Shown piece after piece: positions 38,214 to 46,589 of a stretch of DNA of 64,000 nucleotides; within the stretch, counting starts at the first letter, position 1, and the number at the start of each line of letters is the position of its first letter. The stretch covers positions 62,001 through 126,000 of the forward strand of contig NZ_PVMZ01000009.1 of the NCBI RefSeq assembly GCF_003001815.1, in the 5' to 3' direction. This DNA is from Actinoplanes italicus. GTDB lineage: Bacteria > Actinomycetota > Actinomycetes > Mycobacteriales > Micromonosporaceae. Both the position numbers and the translations under genes were made by a program. The notes under the pieces were generated by a model. It searched no databases. It saw nothing but the letters and a program-made list of their open reading frames with translations, and was not told the DNA's origin.

Positions 38214-38366
38214 GGCCCGTTCCGCGGTAGTGCGGGGGCGTCCGCGCGGCGTCGTTCATCGGCGGTAGTGAGGCCTACCGCCGAAGGAGTAGTAACCCGG
38301 TGTTCTCATGCTATTCACAGGATTCATCGAGGTTGCTCTGTCCTTGATATCCCTAGATATTGGGGC

Positions 38367-39140
38367 ATGAGGTCCCTTCGCTCGTTCAACCGGTACGAGA
38401 TCAAGTACCTGGTGCCCAGCGATCAGATCCCCGCGCTGCGGGACGAGATCGCCGCCCGGATGGATGCCGACAGTCACGGCGCCGAGGGCGGGTACGGGGT
38501 GTGGAGCACCTACTACGACACCCGTGACCTGCGGTTCTACTGGGAGAAGATCGAGGGCCTCAAGTTCCGGCGCAAGTTGCGGGTGCGTCACTACGGCGAC
38601 CGTACGAACGTCGGCGACGACACCGAGGTCCACGTCGAGATCAAGCAGCGGGTCAACCGGGTCACCCAGAAGCGGCGGGTGTCCATGCCGTACCGGATGG
38701 CGCGCGAGTTGTGTGACGGTCGCCGGATGGTGGAGCGCGACCCCTCGGAGCGCGCCTTCGTCGAGGAGGTGCTCGAACTGATCTCGCTGCTCGACCTGCG
38801 GCCGGTCGCGATGACCGGCTACCAGCGGGAGGCGTTCGTCGGCCGCGACGCCGACGTCGGACTGCGCGTCACGCTCGACCACCGGGTCCGTGGCCGGGAC
38901 CGGGACTTCGACTTCGCCGCCGACGCCGAGAACCGGCTGATCGTCCCGGCGCGGCTGTCGGTGGTCGAGTTCAAGGCCAACGAGCGGGTCCCGTACTGGC
39001 TCACCGATCTGGCGGCCCGGATGAACATGTCGGTCGTCCGGGTCTCCAAGTACTGCCAGAGCGTCGAGGCCTTCGGCCGGGCGCCGCGCAGCATCTTCCA
39101 CATCCCTGAGAACATCGCCGAGGAGCGCCATGCCCTTTGA
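38367..39140 (+). CDS. VTC-domain (polyphosphate polymerase-like) protein
   Basis: A 257-residue soluble protein with the tunnel-shaped VTC/CYTH-like fold. Marks are the N-terminal NRYEIKYLV (first basic and acidic tunnel strand), YYDTRDLRFY, LKFRRKLRVRHY (basic strand for phosphate binding), HVEIKQRVNR and VVEFKANERVPYW. In yeast VTC4 this fold makes polyphosphate from ATP. The bacterial stand-alone forms occur beside DUF4956 and CotH genes, as here, and their product is not settled. ATG 38367 is the start; its end overlaps the next gene by 11 bases, indicating an operon. Confidence 0.88.
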   Translation: MRSLRSFNRYEIKYLVPSDQIPALRDEIAARMDADSHGAEGGYGVWSTYYDTRDLRFYWEKIEGLKFRRKLRVRHYGDRTNVGDDTEVHVEIKQRVNRVTQKRRVSMPYRMARELCDGRRMVERDPSERAFVEEVLELISLLDLRPVAMTGYQREAFVGRDADVGLRVTLDHRVRGRDRDFDFAADAENRLIVPARLSVVEFKANERVPYWLTDLAARMNMSVVRVSKYCQSVEAFGRAPRSIFHIPENIAEERHAL

Positions 39141-39807
39141 AGTACAGGACCTGTCCGGCACGTTCAGTGTCGGTGACATCGCCATCGCGTTGTCGCTGTC
39201 GTTCCTGCTCAGCGCGATGATCGCCTGGGTCTACCGGTTCACCCACCGCAACGTGTCGTACTCGCAGTCGTACGTCCAGACGCTCGTGATCCTCGGCATG
39301 CTGATCGCGCTGATCATGCTGGTCGTCGGCTCGAACATCGCGAGGGCGTTCGCGCTGGTCGGCGCGTTGTCGGTGGTCCGGTTCCGCAACGCCATCAAGG
39401 AGACCCGGGACGTAGGTTTCATCTTCCTGGTGATGGGTGTCGGCATGGCCGCGGGCACCCGGTTCTACACGCTCGCCATCGTCGCCGCGGTCACGATCAG
39501 CCTGATCATCGTGGTGATGTACCGCTTCAACTGGTTCGCGTCCAATGTGCAGCGGCAGGTCGTCAAGGTGCAGGTGCCGCCGGACGGCAATTACCCGCAG
39601 CACGTGCAGGACGTGCTGATCACCCTGACCAGCGAGTTCGAGCTGATCAGCATCGAGTCGATCCGGGGCGGGGCGCTCACCGAGCTGATGTACACGGTCC
39701 GGTTGAAGAAGGGCACCGAGCCGAGTGAGCTGATCGCCAAGCTGGGCGAGCGCACCGGCGGGCAGCGGGTCACCGTCCTGACCGGGTACGACCAGACGGA
39801 CCTGTAG
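39130..39807 (+). CDS. DUF4956 membrane protein
   Basis: A 225-residue protein with four membrane helices in the first 140 residues (IAIALSLSFLLSAMIAWV, LVILGMLIALIMLVV, an AFALVGALSVVRFRNAIKE block and a last AAVTISLIIVVM helix), then a cytoplasmic alpha-beta domain resembling an ACT-like regulatory fold. The VGALSVVRFRNAIKETRD stretch is the conserved core of DUF4956. The biochemical role is unknown. Its conserved position between a VTC-domain gene and a CotH gene suggests a membrane component of the same phosphate or phosphotransfer system. It overlaps both neighbours. Confidence 0.88.
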   Translation: MPFEVQDLSGTFSVGDIAIALSLSFLLSAMIAWVYRFTHRNVSYSQSYVQTLVILGMLIALIMLVVGSNIARAFALVGALSVVRFRNAIKETRDVGFIFLVMGVGMAAGTRFYTLAIVAAVTISLIIVVMYRFNWFASNVQRQVVKVQVPPDGNYPQHVQDVLITLTSEFELISIESIRGGALTELMYTVRLKKGTEPSELIAKLGERTGGQRVTVLTGYDQTDL

Positions 39808-41318
39808 TGAGGCGCCGGTTGGTCCACCGGATCCCGGTACGGATCCGTCACTACTGGAGACTGCTCGCCACCTGCGCGGCCACCCTGGTCGCGTTCGCGG
39901 TGGTGTTCAGCACGGTCCGGGTCGCGCCGCTGGTCACCAGCGGCGGACGGGAGGACGCCGACAGGGTGACGACCGACATCGCCGGCACCGTCGACCTGTT
40001 CGACGCGTCGAAGGCGCACACCATCGGGCTCACCTTCCACGACGACGACTACCAGCGGGTGCTCGACGCCTTCTGGGACGAGAACGAGAAGGAGTATCTG
40101 GAGGCCGACCTGGTCATCGACGGGACGACCGTGCCGAGTGTCGGCATCCGGCTCAAGGGCAACTCGACGCTGGGCGGCGTCACCCGCGACGGCCAGTCCC
40201 GCCAGGGAAGCCGCGGTGGCGGACCCCCGGGCGGCGGCGGGTTCCGGGCCGGCGGCGGCATGGGCGGGCCGATGGGCGGGCGCGCGTCGCTCAAGGCCGA
40301 GGAGCCCGAGACGCTGCCCTGGCTGATCCGCTTCGACGAGTTCGTCGAGGGCCGCCGCTATCAGGGCCACCGTGAGGTCGCGGTCCGGGTCGGCGGCATG
40401 GGCGGCGGGGCCGCGGTGCTCAACGAGGCGGTCTCGCTCGACGTCCTCGCGGCGGCCGGTGAGATCACCCAGCGGTACGCGTACACGAGTTTCGCCGTCA
40501 ACGGCCGGCCGGCCACCGCCCGGCTGATCGTCGAGCACCCGGACGACGAGTTCGCCGACACCGTCGCCGAGGCCACCGGTCACTCCGGGGTGCTGTACAA
40601 GAGTCTCGCCAGCAGCCAGTTCACCGATCAGGGTGACGATCCGACGGAGTACGCCGACGACTTCAAGCAGATCAACGCCAAGGGCAGCCAGGACCTGCAG
40701 CCGGTCATCGACCTGATCCGGTGGGTGAATACCGCGAGTGACGCCGAGTTCGACGCCGGCCTGGACGAGCATGTCGACGTGGACGCGTTCGCCCGCTACG
40801 TCGCCACCCAGAACCTCCTGGTCAACTTCGACGACATGGCCGGGCCGGGCCGCAACTACTACCTCTGGTACGACCTGGACGCCAAGCGGTTCACCGTGGT
40901 CGGCTGGGACTACAACCTGACCCTGTCCGGTGACGCCACCCAGGATCCGGCGGAGTCGGTGAGCATGGGCGGCGGCATGCGCGGCGGCGGCTTCCCAGCA
41001 CCGGAGGGCGGCGGCTTTCAGCCGCCCGAGGGCATGGAACGGCCTCCGGGCGGCGGCTTCCGCAGCGGGCACAAGCTCAAGGAGCGTTTCCTGGCCAGCG
41101 CGGCCTGGAAGGACACCTACCGGTGGGCGTACCGGGAGCTGTACAACAAGATCTACGGCAACGCCGCGGCCCTCAACAGGATCAAGGAAATAACCGCGGT
41201 CATCGGTACGGTCCAGGGCGCGAACGCCGAGGCCACGGCCACCGAGGCGTCGAACCTGAGCACGCTGATCCTCCAGCGGACGCAGTACCTCGCCACCCAC
41301 GAGATCATCACCGGGTGA
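39807..41318 (+). CDS. CotH kinase family protein, exported
   Basis: A 503-residue protein anchored by one N-terminal helix (about 20-42) with the rest outside the membrane. The CotH region starts near residue 70 (TIGLTFHDDDYQRVLD). VGIRLKGNSTLGG contributes to the ATP pocket, NLLVNFDDMAGPGRNYYLW carries catalytic-type Asp/Asn, and VGWDYNLTLSG matches the metal-binding Asp. CotH proteins are atypical protein kinases acting on spore-coat or surface proteins. Two Gly/Pro/Met-rich inserts (about 133-155 and 390-425) may be flexible targets. GTG 39807 shares its first base with the last base of the upstream TAG stop. Confidence 0.88.
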   Translation: MRRRLVHRIPVRIRHYWRLLATCAATLVAFAVVFSTVRVAPLVTSGGREDADRVTTDIAGTVDLFDASKAHTIGLTFHDDDYQRVLDAFWDENEKEYLEADLVIDGTTVPSVGIRLKGNSTLGGVTRDGQSRQGSRGGGPPGGGGFRAGGGMGGPMGGRASLKAEEPETLPWLIRFDEFVEGRRYQGHREVAVRVGGMGGGAAVLNEAVSLDVLAAAGEITQRYAYTSFAVNGRPATARLIVEHPDDEFADTVAEATGHSGVLYKSLASSQFTDQGDDPTEYADDFKQINAKGSQDLQPVIDLIRWVNTASDAEFDAGLDEHVDVDAFARYVATQNLLVNFDDMAGPGRNYYLWYDLDAKRFTVVGWDYNLTLSGDATQDPAESVSMGGGMRGGGFPAPEGGGFQPPEGMERPPGGGFRSGHKLKERFLASAAWKDTYRWAYRELYNKIYGNAAALNRIKEITAVIGTVQGANAEATATEASNLSTLILQRTQYLATHEIITG

Positions 41319-41320
41319 CC

Positions 41321-41371
41321 GGAATCCGGCCGGCTGCTCATGGCCCCCCAAACAGCAGCCGGCCGGGTTCC
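41321..41371. terminator. Bidirectional hairpin terminator between CotH and P-type ATPase genes
   Basis: 41321-41338 pairs with 41354-41371: an 18-bp stem with a single wobble at 41325/41367 and a perfect 13-bp inner part (CCGGCCGGCTGCT), loop 15 bases. It lies three bases after the CotH stop and about 30 bases beyond the stop of the convergent ATPase gene. Confidence 0.8.
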
Positions 41372-41402
41372 GCGCCGACCGTCGGCAGGCTCCGCCCGTA
41401 CC

Positions 41403-43913
41403 TTAGGAGATCTTGGGTTGATCCAGCCCGAGCAGGCGGTCGAAGAGCCCGAAGCGGAACACCACCGTGAGAGTCAGGTACCAGAGGATCAGCGCCGGCA
41501 GCACCACGAGGAACACCGGCTTGGAAGGACCCATCAAACCGAAATAACTCCATAACCCGGGTACGCAGAGAACCGCGCTGAACAGCACCGACAGTCCCAG
41601 CACCAGCAGGGCCGGCCGTCTGTCGCCGGTCGGTGCGGTCCACGCCGCGAAGACCCGCGAGCGCGGTGCCAGGAACAGGATCAGCAGGAACGACGCGAAG
41701 CAGAAGAACGTCGACAGGCCGGTCTGCGCCAGGATCGTGGCCGAGGCCGTGGTGAAGTCGGCGTCCACCCCGTACCGCAGCCCGGTGTTCTTCTCGAACT
41801 CGTGGATGATCCGCCCCGGCGTGCGGCCGGAGCCGAATCCGTGCGAGATCAGGGTGTAGAGCGCCGTGTAGATGGCCGTGCCGAACGTCGCCGTCACCAC
41901 CGACGCGGGCACCACGAACCGGACCAGGTTGCGCGGCATGTGCGGGTCGGGCCGGTCGGGGGTCGCCCAGAACGTGAGGAACACCGTCGGGATGCCGACC
42001 GTGAACAGGGTCAGCCCGACCTGCGTGGGCGAGTACGGGAAGCCCAGCTGCAGCATCGTGACGGCGAGGATGACCAGGCCCTGGCTGGCGACCCGCGCCA
42101 GGAAGACGTACAGCGAGATCCCGATCCCGTTGATGATCCGCCGGCCCTCGTGCTGCGCCGGTGGCAGCGCCGCGAAGTCGTCGTCGACCAGCACGATGTC
42201 CGCGACGTCGCGGGTCACCGCGCTGCCGCTGCGCATCGCGACGCCGACGTGCGCCTGCTTGAGAGCACGCGCGTCGTTCACCCCGTCACCGATCATCGCG
42301 ACGTAGCGGCCCTGCCGGCGCAGTGAACGGACGATGCGTTCCTTGTGCTCCGGCGCGACCCGGCCGAAGACCGCGGTGCGGGCGACCAGCCGGTCCAGCG
42401 CCGGATCGTCCAGGTCGTCCAAGTCGGCGCCGGGCACCGGGTCGGACGCGGCCACGCCGGCGCGGGCGGCGATCGCGGCCACGGTCCGCGGATCGTCGCC
42501 GGACAGCACCTTCACCTCCACGCCGTCGGCGCGGAACCGGGCCATCGTCGCCGCGACGTCCTCGCGCAGCTCGTCGGCGAGCACGGCCAGCGCGACCGGA
42601 GTGAGCATCGGCGGCTCCGGCCGGCCCGCGGCGTCGCGCAGCCCTGCGTCTGGATCCTCGGCCCGGGCCAGCAGCAGCACCCGCATCCCACGCCCGGCCC
42701 GGTCGGCGACCTCGGCTGCCGGCACCTGCTGCCGCAGCCGGCCGGCCAGCGCGTCCGGGGCGCCGAGCACCCACGTCCCCGACTCGGTGACCATGCCCGA
42801 CCAGCGCAGCGACGACGAGAACGGCACCTCGTCGCGGACCTCCCAGACCGGCCCGCCCAGCGATCCGGCGATGGCCAGCGCCGTCAGGTTCGGGGTCACG
42901 GCGTTGTGCGCGAGCCCGCCGAGGGCCTCCGCCGACTCGGCGTACTCGTGTCCGCCCAGCGGCACGATCTCCTCGAGCGTCAGCTGCCCGGTCGTCAGGG
43001 TGCCGGTCTTGTCGGTGCAGACCACGTCCACGTTGCTGATCGACTCGACGGCGTTGACCTGCTGCACCAGCGCCCCGCTGCGTGCGATCCGGACCGCGCC
43101 GGCGGTGTAGGCCAGGGCGATGAGGAAGAACAATCCATACGGTACGAGCCCCGACAGCACCGCGGTGATCTGCACGACCCGCAGCACACTGAACCCCTCG
43201 AGGAACGCCTGCGCCAGGATGCAGCCACTCATCAGCACGGTCAGCGCCATCACCAGCCGCACGATGAACTCGATGCTGCGCTGCAGCGGCGTCCGGTCGG
43301 TGGTGGCCCGCCGCGCCTCGGCTGTCAACCGGCCCGCATAACTGTGCACCCCCACGTCGCGGGCCTGCTGATGACCGTCGCCGGCCACGCAGAGGCTGCC
43401 CGAGCGCAGCTCGTCACCGGGGTGCTTGACCACCGGGTCGGACTCGCCGGTCAGCAGTGACTCGTCGGCCTCCAGCCGTCCGCCGTCGAGCAGCGGCCCG
43501 TCGACCACGATCTGGTCGCCCGGCCGGACCCGGACCACGTCGCCGCGGACCACCCGGTCGGGCGCGATCTCCACCTCGCGGCCGTCGCGGACCACCAGCA
43601 CCCCGGACCGGTCCAGCAGCTGCAGCCGGTCGAGCTTGCGTTTGGCCCGGATCTCCTGGGACGCGCTGATCACCGCGTTGATCAGGCCCAGGCCGACGCT
43701 GATCAGGGCGTCGCTGTACCGGCCGAGGCTCAGCAGGGCGGCGCCGATCACGAACAGGATCAGGTTGAAGAACGAGAAGACGTTGGTCCGCAGGATCTCG
43801 GCGTACGACCGGGACCCGCCCTGCACGGCGGTGTTCGCCTCACCCCGCCGGCGCCGCGCCTCGGCTTCCGCACCGGTGAGCCCTTCGGCCGGTGCGAGCA
43901 TCACCTGTTCCAT
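41403..43913 (-). CDS. HAD-IC family cation-translocating P-type ATPase
   Basis: An 836-residue P-type ATPase with about ten membrane helices. The actuator motif is SLLTGESDPV, the phosphorylation site is Asp301 in CTDKTGTLT, and the hinge motif is MIGDGVNDARALKQAHVGVAM. The usual M4 ion-binding PEGL is replaced by VPYGLFFL, so the transported ion may not be the calcium or magnesium of standard relatives. No N-terminal metal-binding domain is present. The start is ATG 43913 (MEQVMLAP). It is convergent with the CotH gene, and no regulator is adjacent. Confidence 0.9.
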   Translation of the reverse strand: MEQVMLAPAEGLTGAEAEARRRRGEANTAVQGGSRSYAEILRTNVFSFFNLILFVIGAALLSLGRYSDALISVGLGLINAVISASQEIRAKRKLDRLQLLDRSGVLVVRDGREVEIAPDRVVRGDVVRVRPGDQIVVDGPLLDGGRLEADESLLTGESDPVVKHPGDELRSGSLCVAGDGHQQARDVGVHSYAGRLTAEARRATTDRTPLQRSIEFIVRLVMALTVLMSGCILAQAFLEGFSVLRVVQITAVLSGLVPYGLFFLIALAYTAGAVRIARSGALVQQVNAVESISNVDVVCTDKTGTLTTGQLTLEEIVPLGGHEYAESAEALGGLAHNAVTPNLTALAIAGSLGGPVWEVRDEVPFSSSLRWSGMVTESGTWVLGAPDALAGRLRQQVPAAEVADRAGRGMRVLLLARAEDPDAGLRDAAGRPEPPMLTPVALAVLADELREDVAATMARFRADGVEVKVLSGDDPRTVAAIAARAGVAASDPVPGADLDDLDDPALDRLVARTAVFGRVAPEHKERIVRSLRRQGRYVAMIGDGVNDARALKQAHVGVAMRSGSAVTRDVADIVLVDDDFAALPPAQHEGRRIINGIGISLYVFLARVASQGLVILAVTMLQLGFPYSPTQVGLTLFTVGIPTVFLTFWATPDRPDPHMPRNLVRFVVPASVVTATFGTAIYTALYTLISHGFGSGRTPGRIIHEFEKNTGLRYGVDADFTTASATILAQTGLSTFFCFASFLLILFLAPRSRVFAAWTAPTGDRRPALLVLGLSVLFSAVLCVPGLWSYFGLMGPSKPVFLVVLPALILWYLTLTVVFRFGLFDRLLGLDQPKIS

Positions 43914-43974
43914 CAGATCGCAGCCCCCGACCTAAAGGTACATATCGGTCAAGGGGTGGCGATCTGAATCGCCG

Positions 43975-44112
43975 TCATTCGTAGTGACACCGGCAGGCGA
44001 TGATGGTGATCTCACCGGGTTCGACGGCGTACACCATGCGGTGCGTCATCCATCCGCCGGGACCGGAGTCCGGCGAGATTGTCGCGCAGAACCTCGGGGT
44101 CTCGTCCGGGCG
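43975..44112 (-). pseudogene. Relic of a YoeB/Txe-like type II toxin, frameshifted
   Basis: On the minus strand, one frame reads DPEVLRDNLAGLRSRRMDD (44112 to about 44053). After a one-base frame change near 44050 the next frame reads THRMVYAVEPGEITIIACR then CHYE and a stop at 43975. This is the C-terminal half of YoeB-family toxins (L-x-G-x-W/R-SRRI-x-x-x-HR-x-VY ... HY). The N-terminal half and any antitoxin gene are missing. A small hairpin (GGCGAT-CTGA-ATCGCC, 43958-43973) lies just past the stop. Confidence 0.65.
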
Positions 44113-44253
44113 CTGTTCGGGGAGGCGGAACCCGAGGGCAACCTGCCGTTCGGCGTCCCGTCATCGACGGCCGCCGCCGAGGCGGGCCGACCCGGCGTCC
44201 CGTTCGGCACCGACCGCCCGACGTTCCGTTCCGGACACGGTCTGCGCTACTGA
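44098..44253 (+). pseudogene. Relic of the C-terminus of a GH3 beta-glucosidase
   Basis: A 51-residue end fragment (GLVRALFGEAEPEGNLPFG onward, ending FRSGHGLRY) matches the junction of glycoside hydrolase family 3. There, LFG-x-x-x-P-x-G-x-LPF is followed some 30 residues later by the F-x-x-GHGLxY end of the C-terminal domain. Upstream of 44098 the frame is unrelated and runs into the toxin relic on the opposite strand. No start or catalytic domain is present. Confidence 0.65.
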
Positions 44254-44444
44254 AACCCCAGGTCGTGAGTGGATTGGAGGTGCCAGCCGCACCCGGGATC
44301 CGCCCGCACGCATTTGCTCGTCTGCGCAGCGCCGGTACGCCTTCCGGCATTAACCTGCGCGCCGCCCGCCACTCCTAGCGTCGAGTCGATCACGCCCGGC
44401 CGCGCCTGCTTCCCCGAGCGGCGCCCCTGCGTAAGCGAGTCGAC

Positions 44445-45422
44445 ATGCCTGCACAACCGGATGTCAGCGTCGTCATCCCGACGTGTGGCCGTCCACATCT
44501 GGCCGTCCGGGCGGTCGGCAGCGCCCTCGCCCAGACCCACCGCGACCTCGAGGTCGTCGTGGTCGTGGACGGCCCCGACACGGACACCACCGACGCGCTC
44601 GCCGCCATCGGCGACGACCGGCTCCGGGTCGTCGTCCTGCCTGAACAGGGCAAGGCGCCGAACGCCCGCAACGTCGGCGCACGGGAGGCCCGCGGCCGGT
44701 TCGTGGCGCTGCTCGACGACGACGACGAATGGCTGCCCGGCAAGATCGAGGTGCAGCTCGCCCTGGCCGCCGGGTCCGACGCGAAGTTCCCGATCGTCGC
44801 GACCCGGCTGATCAACCGCACACCCCGCGCCGACTCGGTCATGCCACGCCGGCTGCCCGGTCCCGGCGAGCCGCTCAGCGAGTACTTCACCGTCCGGCGC
44901 GGCCTGTTCTACGGCGACGGCTTCATCCAGACCTCCACCATCATGGTCCCGGCCGAGCTGCTGCGCCGGGTGCCGTTCACCGTCGGCCTGCGCCGCCAGC
45001 AGGAACTCGACTGGGCGCTGCGGGCCGTCCGCGAGGACGGTGTGGAACTGCTCTACGCTCCGGAGCCGCTCGTGCTCTGGCACCAGGACGAGGATCGCGA
45101 CCGGATCAGCCTGCAGAACCCGTACGACGAACAGCTCGCCTGGCTGCGCGACAGCCGCCACCTGTTCACGCCACGGGCGTACGCGGCCTTCACCCTCAGC
45201 GTGATCAGCTCGATGGCCGCACCCGGCCGCCAGGGCCGGCACTTCCGCGAACTGCTCACCGAGGCCCGCCGCCACGGCCGCCCCGGCACTCTCGACTACC
45301 TCACCCACCTGCAGATCTGGGCGCTCCCGCCGACAGTGCGGGCCCGGCTGCGCGACCTGGTCGTGGGCCGCCGCACCGGCCCGGTCACCACCGACGCGCC
45401 ACAGCCGGTCGATGTCGCCTGA
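44445..45422 (+). CDS. Family 2 glycosyltransferase
   Basis: A 325-residue GT-A transferase starting MPAQPDVSVVIPTCGRPHLA. Nucleotide-sugar contacts are in VVVVDGPDTDT, the acceptor-side region starts with GKAPNARNVGAREA, and the metal motif is ALLDDDDEW near residue 92. The catalytic-side LRRQQELDWALR corresponds to the ED motif. It has no membrane helix. The next gene, a family 4 transferase, overlaps it by 11 bases, so the two are translated together and probably act on the same glycan. Confidence 0.88.
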   Translation: MPAQPDVSVVIPTCGRPHLAVRAVGSALAQTHRDLEVVVVVDGPDTDTTDALAAIGDDRLRVVVLPEQGKAPNARNVGAREARGRFVALLDDDDEWLPGKIEVQLALAAGSDAKFPIVATRLINRTPRADSVMPRRLPGPGEPLSEYFTVRRGLFYGDGFIQTSTIMVPAELLRRVPFTVGLRRQQELDWALRAVREDGVELLYAPEPLVLWHQDEDRDRISLQNPYDEQLAWLRDSRHLFTPRAYAAFTLSVISSMAAPGRQGRHFRELLTEARRHGRPGTLDYLTHLQIWALPPTVRARLRDLVVGRRTGPVTTDAPQPVDVA

Positions 45423-46566
45423 CCCGGCTTCCGCTGCCGGCCGGCAGCGGGTCGCGATCTGGCGCAGCGCGATGCTGCTCGGCTCCGAGACGTTCATCCG
45501 TGGCCAGGGCGACGCGCTGACCCGCTGGACGCCCACCTACGTCGGCGCCACCCGCATCACCTCGGCACTGTCGCGCCCGGACGACGTGATCGCCTTCCCC
45601 GACGGCCCGGCCGGCCGTCGCGAGTTCCTCGGCCTGCGGCTCGGCGGCACCTCACCCCGGCTGCGCGCCGTCCTCGGCCGGATCCGGCCCGGCCTGGTGC
45701 ACGCCCACTTCGGCGGCGACGGCTGGCTGGTCAGCCGCACCGCCCAGCAGCTCGGCGTGCCGCTGATCGTCACCGTCCACGGCCACGACGTCACCCGTCA
45801 GCCGCAGAGCCCCGGCCTGCACGGTCTGCGTTACCGCCGCAACCTGCGCGCCGTCTTCGACCGGGCCGCCCTCGTCATCGCCGTCTCCGACGTCATCCGC
45901 GACCGCGCCGAGGCGTGCGGCGCCGACCCCGCCAAGATCCGTGTGCACCACACCGGCGTACCGGTGCCGGCCACCCCGCCGATCCTGCCGAAACGCTGGG
46001 ACGTCGCGTTCGTCGGCCGGTTCGTCACCAAGAAGGGCGTCGACGACCTGCTCACCGCCCTGTCCCGGATCACCGCACCGAAACCGCGGGCCCTGCTCAT
46101 CGGCGACGGGCCGCTGCTGACCGACATGCGGGCCCTCGCCGAGCGGCTCGGCGTCGATGCGACCTTCGTCGGAAGCCAGCCACCCGAATCGGTGCAGCGG
46201 CACCTCGCCGAGTCACGAATGCTCGCCTGCCCGTCGAAGACCGCGCCCGACGGAGACACCGAGGGCCTGCCGACCACGATCCTGGAGGCGGCCGCCCTCG
46301 GCCTGCCCGTCGTGGCGACCCGCCACAGTGGCATCCCGGAGGCGGTGCTCGACGGGCGTACCGGCCTGCTCACCCCGGAGGCCGACCCGGCGGCGCTCGC
46401 GGCGTCGATGTCCCGCCTGATCGGCGACGCCGACCTGCGCCGCCGCCTCGGTGCACAAGGCCGCGAGCACGTGACCGCCCACTTCGACCTGAACACCCAG
46501 ACCCGCGCCCTGGAGGGCCTCTACGACGAGGCCCTCACCCACCACACGGCCCCGGCCCGCCGCTGA
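45412..46566 (+). CDS. Family 4 glycosyltransferase
   Basis: A 384-residue GT-B transferase. The N-terminal acceptor domain has VHAHFGGDGW and TVHGHDVTR. The C-terminal donor domain starts with VAFVGRFVTKKGVDDLL (the usual GRxxxxKGxxxLL) and contains the E-x7-E motif in GLPTTILEAAALGLPVVAT. Such enzymes retain the sugar configuration when adding hexoses to polysaccharide or lipid acceptors. It overlaps the family 2 gene upstream and ends at a hairpin shared with the convergent gene. The sugar is unknown. Confidence 0.9.
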   Translation: MSPDPASAAGRQRVAIWRSAMLLGSETFIRGQGDALTRWTPTYVGATRITSALSRPDDVIAFPDGPAGRREFLGLRLGGTSPRLRAVLGRIRPGLVHAHFGGDGWLVSRTAQQLGVPLIVTVHGHDVTRQPQSPGLHGLRYRRNLRAVFDRAALVIAVSDVIRDRAEACGADPAKIRVHHTGVPVPATPPILPKRWDVAFVGRFVTKKGVDDLLTALSRITAPKPRALLIGDGPLLTDMRALAERLGVDATFVGSQPPESVQRHLAESRMLACPSKTAPDGDTEGLPTTILEAAALGLPVVATRHSGIPEAVLDGRTGLLTPEADPAALAASMSRLIGDADLRRRLGAQGREHVTAHFDLNTQTRALEGLYDEALTHHTAPARR

Positions 46567-46589
46567 TCCCCGGACCGGGGCGGGTCAGC
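46562..46589. terminator. Hairpin between convergent glycan genes
   Basis: GCTGA (46562-46566) pairs with TCAGC (46585-46589), with an inner CCCCGG/CCGGGG dyad. The stem covers both stop codons of the convergent genes ending at 46566 and 46585. It is short and imperfect, hence lower confidence. Confidence 0.45.

Noticed and set aside
37063..38259. 398-residue frame as one gene
   Set aside because: Its first half is a decayed kinase membrane domain and slippage repeats; the credible membrane protein starts at ATG 37725 with its own ribosome-binding site.
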